This document shows, one piece after another, positions 35,560 to 48,261 of a DNA stretch of 64,000 nucleotides. The notes under the pieces are model-generated. The model was not told the DNA's origin. It saw nothing but the letters and a program-made list of their open reading frames with translations, and made no database searches. Made by a program: the position numbers and the translations under genes. Each line of letters opens with the position of its first letter. The stretch's first letter is position 1. Source of the DNA: Psilocybe azurescens (Eukaryota > Basidiomycota > Agaricomycetes > Agaricales > Agrocybaceae); assembly GCA_023853785.1 (NCBI GenBank), contig JAJIRX010000779.1, positions 434,001 to 498,000 on the forward strand. Direction: 5' to 3'.

Positions 35560-36304
35560 GAATTTTTACTGACCAACATCATCATGTTACAACAGTCACA
35601 ACGGCCGACAACTGGCCGAGCGATATGTCAGGTAACTGAAAGTTATTTGGGTTTTGAAACAATGCGTGCAGTGGACTGTCGTCAGTACGCTTTCAGCGCG
35701 CCATAATGACAGTCACCGCCATCTCAACACGGAACAGTTTTTCAACAAAAGTTCCGTAACAATTTCTGGTATTCACATCTTACTTTTAGAAATAGGAGTC
35801 TGGAAACCTAGAGACCAGCTCTGTGATCAACCAATCAAATCAGCAAGAGCCTATATCTGGTTGCGTATTGGCCTAGGCCTCTCCCACGAGGCTGCTGATA
35901 GGCTTGCTGTCTTCTATTTCTTTTGAACTTGTTATGCGGTCTAGATGTCTTTGGCCTTTCTTTCACAATTTCAGGAATCAAGACCTGCAAGTTGCAACCA
36001 AGCATCAACATTTTAGCTTTCAGGTACCAATAAAGGAACGAGAAACTGTAGGAAACTGTCAAGAGCACATCTGAAACAGGTAATCATGAAAAAAAAAACT
36101 GCATCATCAATGGAGGTCAAGGCAACGTACGGTTGAATCCGACATTTCAACACGAGACTGACCGACTTCGGCGTCGAGATTGATCCATTTTTTGTTATAA
36201 AACGGGACTGCTCTTGTTCCAAAAATTGAACTCCCCTCATCCCCAAAAATCTGCTTGCCAGAAACCAAAACCTCTTTTTGAATTAACGACCTTTGCTCTC
36301 AGTC
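35560..36304. other. Upstream region of the malic enzyme gene
   Basis: No gene is recognised. The 90-codon frame at 35654-35926 has no family character. The last 100 bases are C/A-rich (ctcccctcatccccaaaaat), as in many fungal leaders. Confidence 0.35.
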
Positions 36305-38551
36305 ATGACCATCATTCTTACTCCCTACTGGTCCAACGGTGTCCAGAAGCTCAAACTCTCTCAACGTACGCCGTTTTGCCGCCTTTTATCAGAGAGCCTG
36401 ACTGATGACTCGAAAACATGACATACAGCTCCAGCAGCCCCTAAACGCGGACTCGCTCCTCCCCAACTTGATCATGAAATTCACGTAGAGCGCTGTCTGG
36501 AACAACTACGCTCGAAGGATAAAAATCTCGAAAAGTACATCTATCTGTCACATCTGAAGACCGAAGACCCTTCTATGTTCTATCGACTTTGCCTGGAACA
36601 TATGGCCGAGATTACACCTATCATCTACACGCCCACTGTCGGAGATGCTTGCCTGAACTTCTCCCATATTTATAGACGTCCGGAGGGTCTCGTCTGTATC
36701 TCCCGTTCGTCATAACTTGACAGGGAACTGACAAAGTACTGTAGTACATTTCCATCTTAGATAAAGGAAAAATCGGCAGCGGTAAGTATTTTCGCGTTCT
36801 GGCCATCCTTTCACCTTTGCTCATTGCCACCGTATTAGTCATAAACAATTGGCCCAAAATAGACGAGGCTCGTATTAGCGTCGTTACAGATGGTATGCCT
36901 ACGCAAATGGCCATGACACAATTCCATATTAATTTGTCATAGGGTCTCGAATCTTGGGACTGGGAGATCTAGGTGTTAATGGAATGGGCATCTCTATCGG
37001 CAAGCTCTCCTCTACATTGCAGGAGCCGGGTATGTTTTGTTTTTACGTCTCCTTTTGATATTATCTCTAATTGCCTTATAGGATTCGACCGGAATCTACT
37101 ATTCCCATCTGTCTTGATCTCGGTACAAATACTCAACGCTACTTGGACGACCCCTTCTATCTTGGTTTGCGTCAAAAACGCGTCGGAGATGCAGAAATGG
37201 AAGCATTCATGGACGAGTTTATGCAGGAAATGTCTCGCGCATTCCCAAAACTAATGATTCAATTCGAGGTTAGAATAGTAATTTATATCGAAATGACATT
37301 GGGCCTAACGAAGTTCCAGGACTTCTCTACAGATAATGCGTTCAAATATCTTGAACGTTACCGTCACAAGTACCCAGTCTTCAACGACGATATCCAAGGA
37401 ACCGGGGCTGTGGTCCTCAGTGGTTTCTTGAATGCAGCCAAGCTTTCATCTGCAGCTTCAGGCTTACCTCTCACATCGCACCGAATTCTTTTCTTCGGTG
37501 CCGGATCCGCTGGAGTCGGTGTTGCGTCGCAATTGATGAGCTTCTTCACCCTACTTGGCATGACCGAGGAACAGGCTCGTAGGCAAATCTATCTCGTCGA
37601 TTCTCAAGGTCTTGTCTATGATGCCCGTGGCCACCTTGCCGAGCATAAAAATGTATGTCGCTGTGCAATGCAAGATCATTTTCGAAATTTATCTGATAAA
37701 TACCCTGGAATAGATTTCTCTCGAGATGATTACCAGGGTCCTCCGATGACCAACCTCCTCGATATCATCAAATATGTCAAGCCGACTGCACTTTTAGGAC
37801 TTTCTACTATCTATGTAAGTGATTTCATGCTCTATGGTTTAATGGCCTAAGTATATAACAATCTTCAGGGTGCCTTTACATCAGAGGTCCTCGATGCTAT
37901 GGCGGGCATCAACCCTCGACCGATCGTCTTCCCTCTATCTAACCCCGTCAAGCTTTCTGAGTGTTCGTTCAGCGACGCCGTCGAACATACACAAGGCAAA
38001 GTTCTATTTGCGTCTGGATCGCCTTTCCCAGTGCAACAGTTTGAGGGAAAGACGTTGTATCCTGGACAAGGAAACAACATGTACATTTTCCCTGGTGCGT
38101 TGTCATGATAATATCTTGCAGTTTTCTCGGCTTTTCCTTACCAACGTTATCAGGTCTGGGGTTAGGGGCGATTCTTGCTCGCGTATCAGAGGTGACGGAC
38201 AGCATGGTGGAGGCTTCCTCTCTCGGTCTCGCCAATTCGTTGACGGACGAGGAGCGTGCCATGGGTCTCTTGTACCCCGCATTGAACGAAGTACATCTCT
38301 CACGTTGCTGATTGTCACATCCTGTCTAATTATCTGCCAATTCTCATAGTCAGGGAAATCAGTACGTTCATCGCCAAAGAAGTCATCCGTGCCGCACAGA
38401 AGACTGTAGGTTCTTTTTCTCATGTCATTCTGTTGCTCTTGCTGACTGACATCTTTTCGATTCATAGGGTGTCGACCGTTCCCCTGCTCTCCGCACCAAA
38501 AGTGACGGCGAACTCACTCAATTTATTGGTCAGAGGATGTGGAATCCTTGA
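36305..38551 (+). CDS. Malic enzyme (NAD(P)-dependent, decarboxylating)
   Basis: Oxidatively decarboxylates malate to pyruvate and CO2, giving NAD(P)H. Conserved blocks appear in order: LEKYIYLSHLKTEDPSMFYR, ITPIIYTPTVGDAC (catalytic Tyr), TDGSRILGLGDLGVNGMGI, PICLDLGTNTQRYL, FNDDIQGTGAVVLSG (metal ligands), LFFGAGSAGVGVASQL (nucleotide binding), PTALLGLSTI, NPRPIVFPLSNPVKLSE, LASGSPF-like FASGSPFPVQQFEG and GQGNNMYIFPGLGLGA. It ends ELTQFIGQRMWNP. About ten short introns are visible. Two corrections restore family motifs: one C near 37009 (GKLSLYIAGAG) and one A at 37647-37651 (HKKYFSRDDY across a splice). The junction near 38290-38350 also seems off by one. The start (MTIILTPYWSNG) is uncertain, because the usual N-terminal segment is not recognisable. 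No clear mitochondrial presequence is seen. Confidence 0.9.
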
Positions 38552-38876
38552 TAGCTTCTTTCATCATTCTTTCGTTTTAAGGAGGGAGATTTCGTCTATA
38601 AACAACCTAATTACTTATGATTCCTACTTAGATAAAATTGTTTCGAATTGAATTGTGTATGGCCTAGATCTACGTGTAGAAGTACAATATTACGATTAAT
38701 GTGACAATACAGAGGTGCCTATCTTATAGGTTCTACAACTAGTTGCTTGTCAAGTGGCACGGTGAAATGCCTGAATGCATACGCCACGATGATACATGGA
38801 TAATTGGAAATTAGGGATACAGCTTGATAAAAAAGTCCAAGATTTGTATAGAAGTCTGTAAAAGAAAAGCTCAGCT
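38552..38876. other. Convergent 3' region
   Basis: A 325-base AT-rich spacer between the ends of the malic enzyme and membrane-glycoprotein genes. Nothing else is seen. Confidence 0.4.
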
Positions 38877-40033
38877 TTATGAAGTAGATGAAAGAGTGGC
38901 TTTCGGTGGGAGCGGCGGAGCGACCTCAACTATTGATCTAGCATCACTCGTACTGCGCGAATAATTTCTCCCGTCACTCCGTGAGTATTGGCTTCTGGGA
39001 GGAGGAGACCAAAGGGCACTATCGTTTCGTAGGATGGATTCGGTGGAGGTGAAAGATGTGTATATAGTATCTGGAGATAGTTAGCAGGCAGTGTGCATTA
39101 TATTGGATGTAAGGTTTACCTGGACGAGCCTTTGCTGCAGCTGGACAGGCTACGGCGACCTGTTTAACAGCTCGACGCCTCCGCCACACAGCTATCACGG
39201 CCAGACCCGCTACTACGAGGAGAAAGCAAACTGTCCCAAGTATTCCTCCAAGAATTTTGTGAAAATTTTGAGACGGTTGAGAAGAGCCCTCAGAAGTTTG
39301 AAAATTTTGCAGAGTCGCTGAAGATATTGTTGAGCTAGAGGTGCTAGTTGCCACAATATCCGTTGTAATCTGTCCTATCATCATATTCTTCGACATGTTG
39401 GCTCTCGGTATCACGAAGAATTTCTCCACGGTATAAGGCGTCGCAACGTCTTGGACACTGATAACCAAACGATGTTCTTCATCTGAAGAAAGCAGCTGCG
39501 ATGATGCAAAGAGTGGCTGATTCGTGATGTCTTGGACGGCACGGGGTAGTGTCGTCCGGAATGGCGGATAATTATCGAGGAAGTATACGGCTGTGGGTGG
39601 TTGAGTAGTCTCATTGCTTGCAGGTACTGTTCCGAATACGATGATTCCGCTTCCTAATTTCTTTTGATTGAGATATTTCATCTTTATGAAATCAATTTCG
39701 AGACATACCATTGAAATGCAGGGAGACGCTGGAATTTGATACGGTAGTACTGTGTGTCGTTGAGAATTGGCTTGCGCTCAAGAACCAAACACCCTCGTAA
39801 TGCACTAGAGGATTGTTATCTTCGATTATACAGCTAAAACAGCCAGGTGGAGGTCGACTGCCAGCTTTGGCTTGATTGACGATGGTTGTGTTCAAAGTGC
39901 TGGCTTGATTGACAACAGTTGAATTCGAGTTTGCTTGCTGCCTTTTGAGCACGCGTCGAGTATTGGATGGCCTCGAATGTATCAATGGTAGTGAATTGTT
40001 TTCTTGGCCCGATATAATGTTATGGGGAGACAT
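38877..40033 (-). CDS. Single-pass membrane glycoprotein of unknown function (agaricomycete family)
   Basis: The extracellular part reads VHYEGVWFLSASQFSTTHST and, after an intron (about 39645-39710), SGIIVFGTVPASNETTQPPT, YFLDNYPPFRTTLPR and YTVEKFFVIPRA. This is a beta-rich ectodomain seen in many mushroom proteins, in single or double copy. A Ser/Thr-rich stalk follows, then one transmembrane helix (ILGGILGTVCFLLVVAGLAV) and RRRR as stop-transfer signal. The cytoplasmic tail continues after an intron (about 39011-39133) to SALWSPPPRSQYSRSDG and ends PLPPKATLSSTS, which needs a one-base frame change at that junction; otherwise the protein ends in VRVMLDQ near 38939. No signal peptide is evident before the ectodomain, so the true start may be further upstream. 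Function unknown; possibly a cell-surface sensor. Confidence 0.65.
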
Positions 40034-40808
40034 GGTGCCCCTTGAATCGGGGCGTTCTGTAACTTATGGCATGCTCTCATAAACGAAGACTTTGCAATGG
40101 TTGGCTATGATCCTCACCATAAGAATTCCTTCGAGGAGGCATCTTCACTGCCTAAGACCTGCTTGAATAAAATGCGATTTAATATAACCTGTAAATTATA
40201 AAACGTAAGGATGATAGGAATTCTTTGAATGGAAGAACACAAATCACATACGCATAAAAGGTTTTCAAATTGTTGGGAGGTCCAACATAGGAACGAAAGA
40301 ATTTATACTTGTTCTTAATCCATTGTATTGGTCCAGCGATTGAAATGCCTCTCTTTCTCGGTCGCATCGGTGACCTGTTATGTCGTGATCACTCCTTTCG
40401 GATGAAATGTGCCTATCCTGGACTTACTGCAACCATATTGCTCAGGTTAGCAACATACTTTACGCTGACAACAATATTGTGAGTATCGTAGGATCGCCTC
40501 CAGTTGAAGAGTTTTAAAAGAGAAGGAATGCTTGACAGAGTGTATGGAATCCTACAAGGCAACTCAAGGCCTAAGTGATTCCTCACTGGCCACACCAATG
40601 TGACTACATGGATGCTGTATGAGACATGCCCCCAAGTGGTCGCTACTACCACCTTCTGGCTCATGCGTGTTGTCGTCTTCTCATGGTTGGCACGGTGAAC
40701 TAGGTGTTTCCTTGAGTGCATATCGTGAGAAGATGAAACTTTTTGAGGCTTTACGCTATCAATAAACACCGGCGAATGTAACTCTATCAGATGTTCGCTG
40801 ACTTCTAA
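40034..40808. other. Intergenic region with one unsupported frame
   Basis: A 118-codon minus-strand frame (40413-40769, MFIDSVKPQKVSSSHDMHSR) is open but matches nothing I know. It may be a small hypothetical gene or chance. A 62-codon frame at 40179-40367 is likewise unsupported. Confidence 0.3.
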
Positions 40809-43800
40809 TTACTGTACCCCAGCCATTTTCTTAAGGACACTAAATTCTTCCCTTTCCGGTGGCTTTGCATAACGCGTAGAACTTGGAAGCCGGATCGCTC
40901 AGAAGGGCAGCAGGGCTATGATAGAATGGAGTAAGATATGCATTCTCATAACAACAGTGAACTTACCGGTCAAACTCGATAATACTACCCTGCTCGAGCA
41001 GCATTACCTGTTGGGAGAAGTACGATCAGAATCAGAGAGGTTGCACCAGCTTACCACATGAGACTCACTCTGTCGTAGTCAATAACAGTTCGTAAACGAT
41101 GGGCGATTGTCAATATTGTGCTTTCGGCAAATTCACTTGAAAAAGACAGGTATAAATTGAAAGATACGACCACCAGAGACCAAACAACATACTGTCGTAT
41201 CGTTTTGCCAATCAATTCGTCGGTAGCGTAGTCCACACTGCGCTTTATCAGTTGACCTGCATTAGTCTTGTGGCTCAATCCTGGCGTACCTTGCTGTTGC
41301 CTGGAACAACGGTCATCAGATCGAGATTGTTAACAAAGCGTGAGTTGGTGCTTACCTCATCCATAACCAGAATTCTGGAGCGCTTGAGGATCGCCCTTGC
41401 CATACAAAGCAGTTGCTTCTCCCTATCAGGTAATCAGTAACCATGAAAGAATTGATAACTGCCGATCCCACCCCGTCGAAAAGTTATCACCACCTTCGGA
41501 GACCTTAGAATCTAGGTCACGGAAAACGTTCGCATTGACCGTATCGGAAGCCTCAGCTGGCGTGTCTTCCGAAGGAATGAGATGGACGCGACGAAGAGCT
41601 TCATACTGTTGAACACACTTAAATAGACGAAATCGACGCATTGAATGGCAGACACGTACAATTTCAGCATCTTCGTACTCGTTGAATACATCTAGAGTTG
41701 AACGCAGAGTTCCACTGAGAATTGTGGGATCCTCTAAACCGCAATAAAGGATATCAGTGATAAGTTTTGTCATGTGAAGGCACAATTCGTACGAGGAATA
41801 ATTGTCAGGCGACTTCTAAGGTCTGTAAGTCCAATCTTGGATGTGTCTATGCCATCTACTAGAATTCTTCCTTCAGTGGCCTCAACGAATCGGAAGAATG
41901 ACAATGCAAGAGTGCTTTTCCCTGAACCTGTCCTCCCAAGGATACCAATCTAGAGACTGCGTCAGACGGTTTTCAGTGAGGACAGACATAAACGATTTAC
42001 CTTTTCGCCTGGATTTATTTCAAAGTTTAGATGATGGAGTACGTCCGGCAACTCAGGCTGTACAGAGCGTCAAATGACTGAAGAAAAACAAACACAAAAT
42101 GCTCACGGCATAGCGAATGACGAGGTCTTCGCATTTTATTGCTCCTCGAGAAGGCCATGTCGCAGGAGGTCTGGGCTCCACATACTCAGGAGGTTCGCGT
42201 TTGAGATCTGTATACTCTTTCACGCGTTCCAGTGCAACCTTCAAAAAGTGAAAAAGAAAGATGTCGTCAGGGGGTTTCACACTGTCAGGCGACGACGAAC
42301 TTACCATCGATTGTTCTAAACCGACAAATCGCCTGACCTATATCCCACAATCAGATTCGTGAAAAAGCCAAATCGATCAAAGGGCCACCAACCATGAACA
42401 GAAGATCGTTTGTAATAGTTGAGGCGAACGCTAAGGCAAATCCAGCCATCGAGGCACTGATACTTGGAGTTATGAGGCACACAAGGGCAGTGGAGCCAAC
42501 AATGCCAGCTGATAGCAAATTGAAGCGGACAGAAAGCCAGCGATTTACTGCATCATCCAAGTTTCAGCGGTGGGTATGAAAATAAAGGCGAAGATTTTTA
42601 ACCTCCCCACATCCAGTAGTATGGATTTGAATTCTGGAAATACAGGTAAGAACCATGATCATTGTCGACAAAACAAATGAACAAACTGTGTCAACACAAC
42701 GAAGCATATCTCGCAAAAACTTGGAAGAGGCTCCGAAAGCTCTGATGATGGTAACACCTGAGATAGTTTCTCCGTAGATGGAATATAGTGGTGAACGAGT
42801 GGTAGAATCTGAAAGAGTGGTCAGATATGGCACTTTTCAGACTATAAATCATACCAAGTCTTCGCATATCTCTCGATGTCTGACCATAAATCTACAAGAA
42901 ATGATCAGGTCAAAGAAAGATGAAAAGGTGATTTGCTTTTTACTTTAGCAACTGCGGAACCTTTGGTCAACGACACAGGTACGAATAATAGTGTAGAATT
43001 ATCATACCATTCCAGTAGATAACACCTATCAACAGTGCGGCAATAATGAAAGGTATTCCGCCGACAACGCTGACCGTAACCAATGTCGTCGCAGCAGAAA
43101 GTCCATACATAACACTTCGACCAAAGTTGTCAGAAAGACTGCTGTCGATGCCTGCATGCATAATCGGAAATGCCTCTAATAAAGATGAGAGCAGAGAAGA
43201 ACGTACCTTCAAAATCCTTTCCAAAGCGATTCAGAACCCTTCCGCGAGAAACAGTGTCGTGGAATCGAATGTCGGCAAACAAAATCGACTCCAGCAACCT
43301 TTTGTACAACACTTCCGAAGCATGAATAGACCCAGAGTATAGAATAAACCATCGAATGGTGGCGATAATGAGACCGATAGTTGTGATGACTGCGTAAAGT
43401 GTGATGTAGAACTCTGGTGTCTGGCCGCCTCCATTCAAGGCAGAATTTGACCAATATCTGAGCAAAGCGTTAACAATTGCGACCAACAGACAAGTCATTA
43501 CATACCTAAGCCATCCGTTCTCCAAGACGGGACTCGCAGATGCCACTATCAAGACGGACACGAATAGCGCCCAATACCATCCATTCCCACAAGCCCAAAT
43601 GTAGGTTTCCCAAATATCGCGACTGATACGACCAACAGCTCGTTTCTCTTCTTCAACAAGCTTTCTCGCTGGTTTCTTTTCCAATTTAACAGATGCGGGG
43701 GCAGATGCTATTGTAGATGTTGCTTCTGATTCAGGTTGGTCTCCGGCAAGAATTTGTTCCTCGGCCTTTTCCAGTTCTTCCTTTTCTTCCTTGTCGTCTG

Positions 43801-46800
43801 TATCTTGAGCTTGTGTGGTTTGAATCAAAGATGCAAGGATTCCTGAGCTATAGAAGTCGTCTTTGGAACCTTCGAATTGGACGCGACCGTTATCAAGAGC
43901 AACGATGTAGGCTGCTCCTGGAGCACAAAGCTGCACGTGATGCGAAACCAGAATGAGGGTCCTTCCTTTCATAAGGTCACCTTGAAGGCACTCGTTGTAG
44001 AGATGATGGGCAGTGTGGGCATCAACTGTGTAGATATCAGCAGGCGAATTGAAGACTATCACTAGCTAACATACCAGCAGATAAAACGTCATCTAACAGC
44101 AGAATGGATGCCCGAGAATACACAGCGCGAGCGAGCGAGACTAAATAGAGAAAAGGCAGGTCAGGTAAATGTGAGTTGTGGCGATAGTTCTCATTCCCAC
44201 GCCAGCTTACCTCTCGCTTTTTGACCACCGGATAGATTGACCTGAGAAGTTGGTTTAAACACAAAAAATTAAAAATAAATCATGAACAGCATACCCCACG
44301 TTCTCCAATTTCGGATTCGTCACCATCTTCCAATATTTCGAGGTCGCTCACAAGGGCACAGACCTATATATATGCCTAAGTTTCGTGAATTTCAACGAAG
44401 CAATAGACATCAAATTACCTCAAGGGTTTTAAGATAACGATCCTCATCGTACGGAAGATTGAAAAGGATGTTTTCTATCACAAATCGTAAGCAAACGGCA
44501 ACAAAATTTTTGTCTGAATACCTGCCTTTGATGGATGCATTGCGAAGCCAAGTCGCCTGCACGAGGAAAATTAAGTCTATCTGTATCCGATCAAATAGGA
44601 CACATACCTGGGGCACATATGCACAAATTCCATCAACAATCCAATCTTCCCTGCTTACTCTAACGTTCGAGAACGAGGCCAGCGAATCTGGAGGCGATTG
44701 AGGACACAGAACTTGTCCTGTCAGAATGTCTGCTTCGCCCAGCAAGGCTGTGGAAGATAGCAGCCATCAGCGTACGACAAACACAGATACAGGCCATACA
44801 CGTACCAAGAAGCAGCAAACTCTTTCCAGATCCGAGTTTGCCACAGATGAGAGAGATTTCGCCCTGAGGAAAATTGAGTGATAGGTCGACGAGCAAGAAC
44901 TTGTTTCTGGGGGTTGGGGCGGCTGACGGGGCAAGGCTGCTTGCTGCTCGATCCTGCGGCCAAGTGATGGTGCACGATTGGAAGGCAACCATCTTTGACT
45001 GCTGATCGAGAGGTGGTACGTGTTTGACTTCCGCGCTGTTCAGGTATTTTTCAATTCGTCGAAGAGATACGAAGCTCTATAACATAATATGAGTAAAAGT
45101 AGCATTAATGAGAAGAATTTCATACCTGCAACATATTGATGAAGGTCTCTGGTAGAGCACTGAGAGCGAACTTCATCTCGGAAAATACTACATTGCTACT
45201 TCAACTGTTTTTGCTTTAAGTGTATTCATCAATGGAGACATACCAAGAATAGAGGTGAAGGCAATGGATGGGGTTAGCGCCTCCTTCCTGTAAACTGCAA
45301 AGTGCCAGAACGAAACCAAGGTCACTAAAATGGGGGATCCATTCCTAAAGATATAGATTAGCATAGAGTTAGTTGCATAGAGACTGTGTTCGTACCAAAT
45401 CGCGTTCCAGAGCGTCTGAGGAGTTTCATCAGACACTGAAAGCAAAAGTAGCCAGATGATAATACCTCGATTGTATAGTTGAGCTTTTGATACTTGAGTT
45501 CTTTTGCACGGATGCCAAGAACCCTCTTCTCGAAGCTGCGTTCCCAGCCCATGAACTGTTTGAGGTATGAGAATTGGAATGACAGAGAAGCCAAAGCATT
45601 ACTTTTATCATTCGAATTCCTCCAAGGATCTGAAGCAGGCCATGAGAAAAAACACTGAGAAGGTGATGAAAGCCCTACTTCGTTCATAAGACCAACTCTT
45701 TCATCACGGGCTTTCATTAAATTCTCTTGAGCACCTGTAATTCCGTCAGAACTGTAATTAAAGCAAAAGAATTGTAATTATTACCAACGACCACTTTTCC
45801 TGCATAATGATTCATAGGAAGGAATAAACATGTTACAGCGAGACCAAAGAAGCAAGAAACACCTAATAATGTAAAATCAGAAAGAAAAAACATAACATCG
45901 ACGAACGCGTAATACCAAGAAGGTTATACAGGAACCATGTCCCGATCACAATTTCAATAGGAGCGTCTAATGAACCAATTATTAACAAGAGAGCGAGGAA
46001 TGTTTCAGAACGAAATGCCTACCAACAAGCGAGAAGACATGCCACGCAAAATCGCTGACTCTGTCAACGTCGGTGGTCATTAATGTCATGATTTGGGCTT
46101 TGCTAGAGAAGTCGTCTTCATCTGTTTTTTCAGCAACCTCCGACGCAGGTTTCGCGGTTTCCTCCTCTGTTGTGGCGGTGGTACTTGCGGGTGGAGCAGC
46201 AGTTGAAGCAACATCTTTGCGAATGAGTGTTTTCGCGTATAGGATGGAGTTCAGTTGAATTCTAAGGCGGACTTGGATAGTTGTAGTTGACAGAGACCAT
46301 AGTTGTCCAGTAACTGCGCACTGGATGAGCAAAGTATGAAAACAGGACGAAATACAACTCACTCAAAAAAGAAATGGCGTTAGAAGCGAAGATGCCGATC
46401 ACATAAACCCAGCCCCATCCCTGATTCTCTCTAGTAGGGTCGACTTCAAGGAATGCAACAAGTCTCTGCAGAAAGAGGGGAGGCGCGTAGAAAAGAACGG
46501 CAGAGACTGAAGCTAACAGAAGCTCTGCCGTAAACGCGAGGTAATTGAGCCGGATCAGTTGATAACCCAATAACCAGCCACTACCAGGCTTTGGACTCCA
46601 AGAAAAAATGCGTAACTTGATTTCACGGGTGGCTTTCCTCATTCGTGCATAGTTGAAGGTAGATCTCATGTTTGCTGGGACGATCGGCAGATCCCCTATG
46701 TCCAAACTTGCTGCGATGTTTCCTAGCCAGACCACTTTTGTGGTATAAGAGAATAACAAGATATCCCAGGGAGACCCATCTGAGAAGGCAATCAGCGAGG

Positions 46801-47590
46801 TACCGCATCTAAGGCGCATATGACAACGTACTAATGATCCCACAGACATTTTCTTCGTCTGTGTTTGTAATAGATTGTACCGTCTTCTCTGAATATATGT
46901 CGGAAGGTGGATAATGGAGCGGAGGTCCGAGAGGTGTGCTGTAGCAAATAGCACAAGCAATACCATATATGCCGACTAGAGCATACCACAGATCCAAGAT
47001 AAACCAATCTTCATCGCTTACAACTGCAGTAACGGGTGTGGGAGTATCCGGCAGGATGGCAGCAGTTCCCAGCAAGGAAAAAGCAACAGTCAATAAGACT
47101 GTAAGGTGAATGATGGATTCTGAATGGTATTCAGGTGTGCTTTGAGCCATGGAACGTGCAGCAACGATGAAGGCGAATAAATCAAAGCAGATATGCAGTG
47201 AATATATTGCCGCTTCGCCATGGTTTTTGTTGGAAAGAGACCAACCAAGCGATACGGTACTTAGCGCAAGAGCGAAAGCAAGCAGCAACGATACAAGAGC
47301 CTTCCTCCATCGCATCTGAAGGCAAAAATCAACTCTTCACTGGCCAAGACGTTAGGGACATTTCAACGCACCCGTCTCCAGAATTGCTCTTCTTCAATTG
47401 GGTGTCCGTCTAGGATGTCTTCCGGTCTTGTCACGTCAAATGCGTCGTGTTGAGGGAGTTCATTGTCTAGAATATCATCGTCTGATAGCTGGATTTTGCC
47501 TTCTTGAGTACGAGTGAGGAAAAAAACTATGAGACTTGTCGCAGCGCTAAGAACGAGCACAATAGCAATCGGAAGTTGATAATGGGGCAT
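40809..47590 (-). CDS. ABC transporter, subfamily C (MRP-like)
   Basis: ATP-driven exporter of organic anions, conjugates or bile-acid-like compounds; fungal relatives sit in the vacuolar or plasma membrane. The N-terminus ([20 protein letters not shown]) starts an extra membrane domain (TMD0). TMD1 follows ([40 protein letters not shown]). NBD1 has Walker [10 protein letters not shown], signature [15 protein letters not shown] and Walker B LLLDD with Asp in place of the catalytic Glu. An acidic, Lys-rich linker leads to TMD2 ([20 protein letters not shown]) and NBD2 with Walker [10 protein letters not shown], a degenerate signature [17 protein letters not shown], Walker B ILVMDE and switch LTIAHRL. 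This one-dead-site arrangement is usual in ABCC. About 25 exons are visible. The tail reads [17 protein letters not shown], then ATGKG and, after adding one base at 40850-40852, [13 protein letters not shown] with stop at 40809-40811. Without that base it stops at 40840. Closest in feel to Ybt1/Bpt1-type fungal proteins. Confidence 0.9.
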
Positions 47591-48261
47591 GATGCAGAGC
47601 CCGGATACCTCCTCAAAATTTTTACACCGAGGAACGCTTCCTCAATAAGTTGAAGACTCGACCTTTAGGTGCCGAGAAGAGTGGGAGTCAGAATCATCGG
47701 TTCAGTTACACCAAATAAATCGGCTGACAAATGTAAATAAATTTGACCGTTTAGCTCGCAGAAGTTCCACATGGCAACCCCGAAATTATAGACACAGTTG
47801 TGCCTCGAATGGCGAGCTTGGGGAGAGCTTATTGCCTTGGAAGATCTTAATGGTCGTGGACCAATAAATAATGTGAATTGAGGTAAGTATGTAGATATTT
47901 CTCTGTTGTCGTTTTCTTGTTATTCACGATTACATAATAGGTAACCCGATTAAAATGCCGTAAGGCTTGACCAGCTAATAATAGATCAACTTGGTAACAT
48001 CTAAAAATACACGAGCTCGACGGATTACTTACTTTACTTACACGCCTGCATAACAGGAAGTTATGAACCTCATTCTTCAACGTTATTAAAAATAAGATAA
48101 TACTGCCGAAGAGCTTCGTTTAAATTGTGGCTCTGAATTATTTCAAACGCGACAAAGGCGCTAAACATCAACTGAGTATCTCAAGTAGGAAAGTTTCAAC
48201 TTTCACAACATAAAAGACTCTGAGATCTGCTATACATGAAACCTCTTTCAAAGCCTTGAAG
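47591..48261. other. Intergenic region upstream of the ABC transporter
   Basis: AT-rich, no gene seen. The 77-codon frame at 47847-48080 has no protein-family features. Confidence 0.4.
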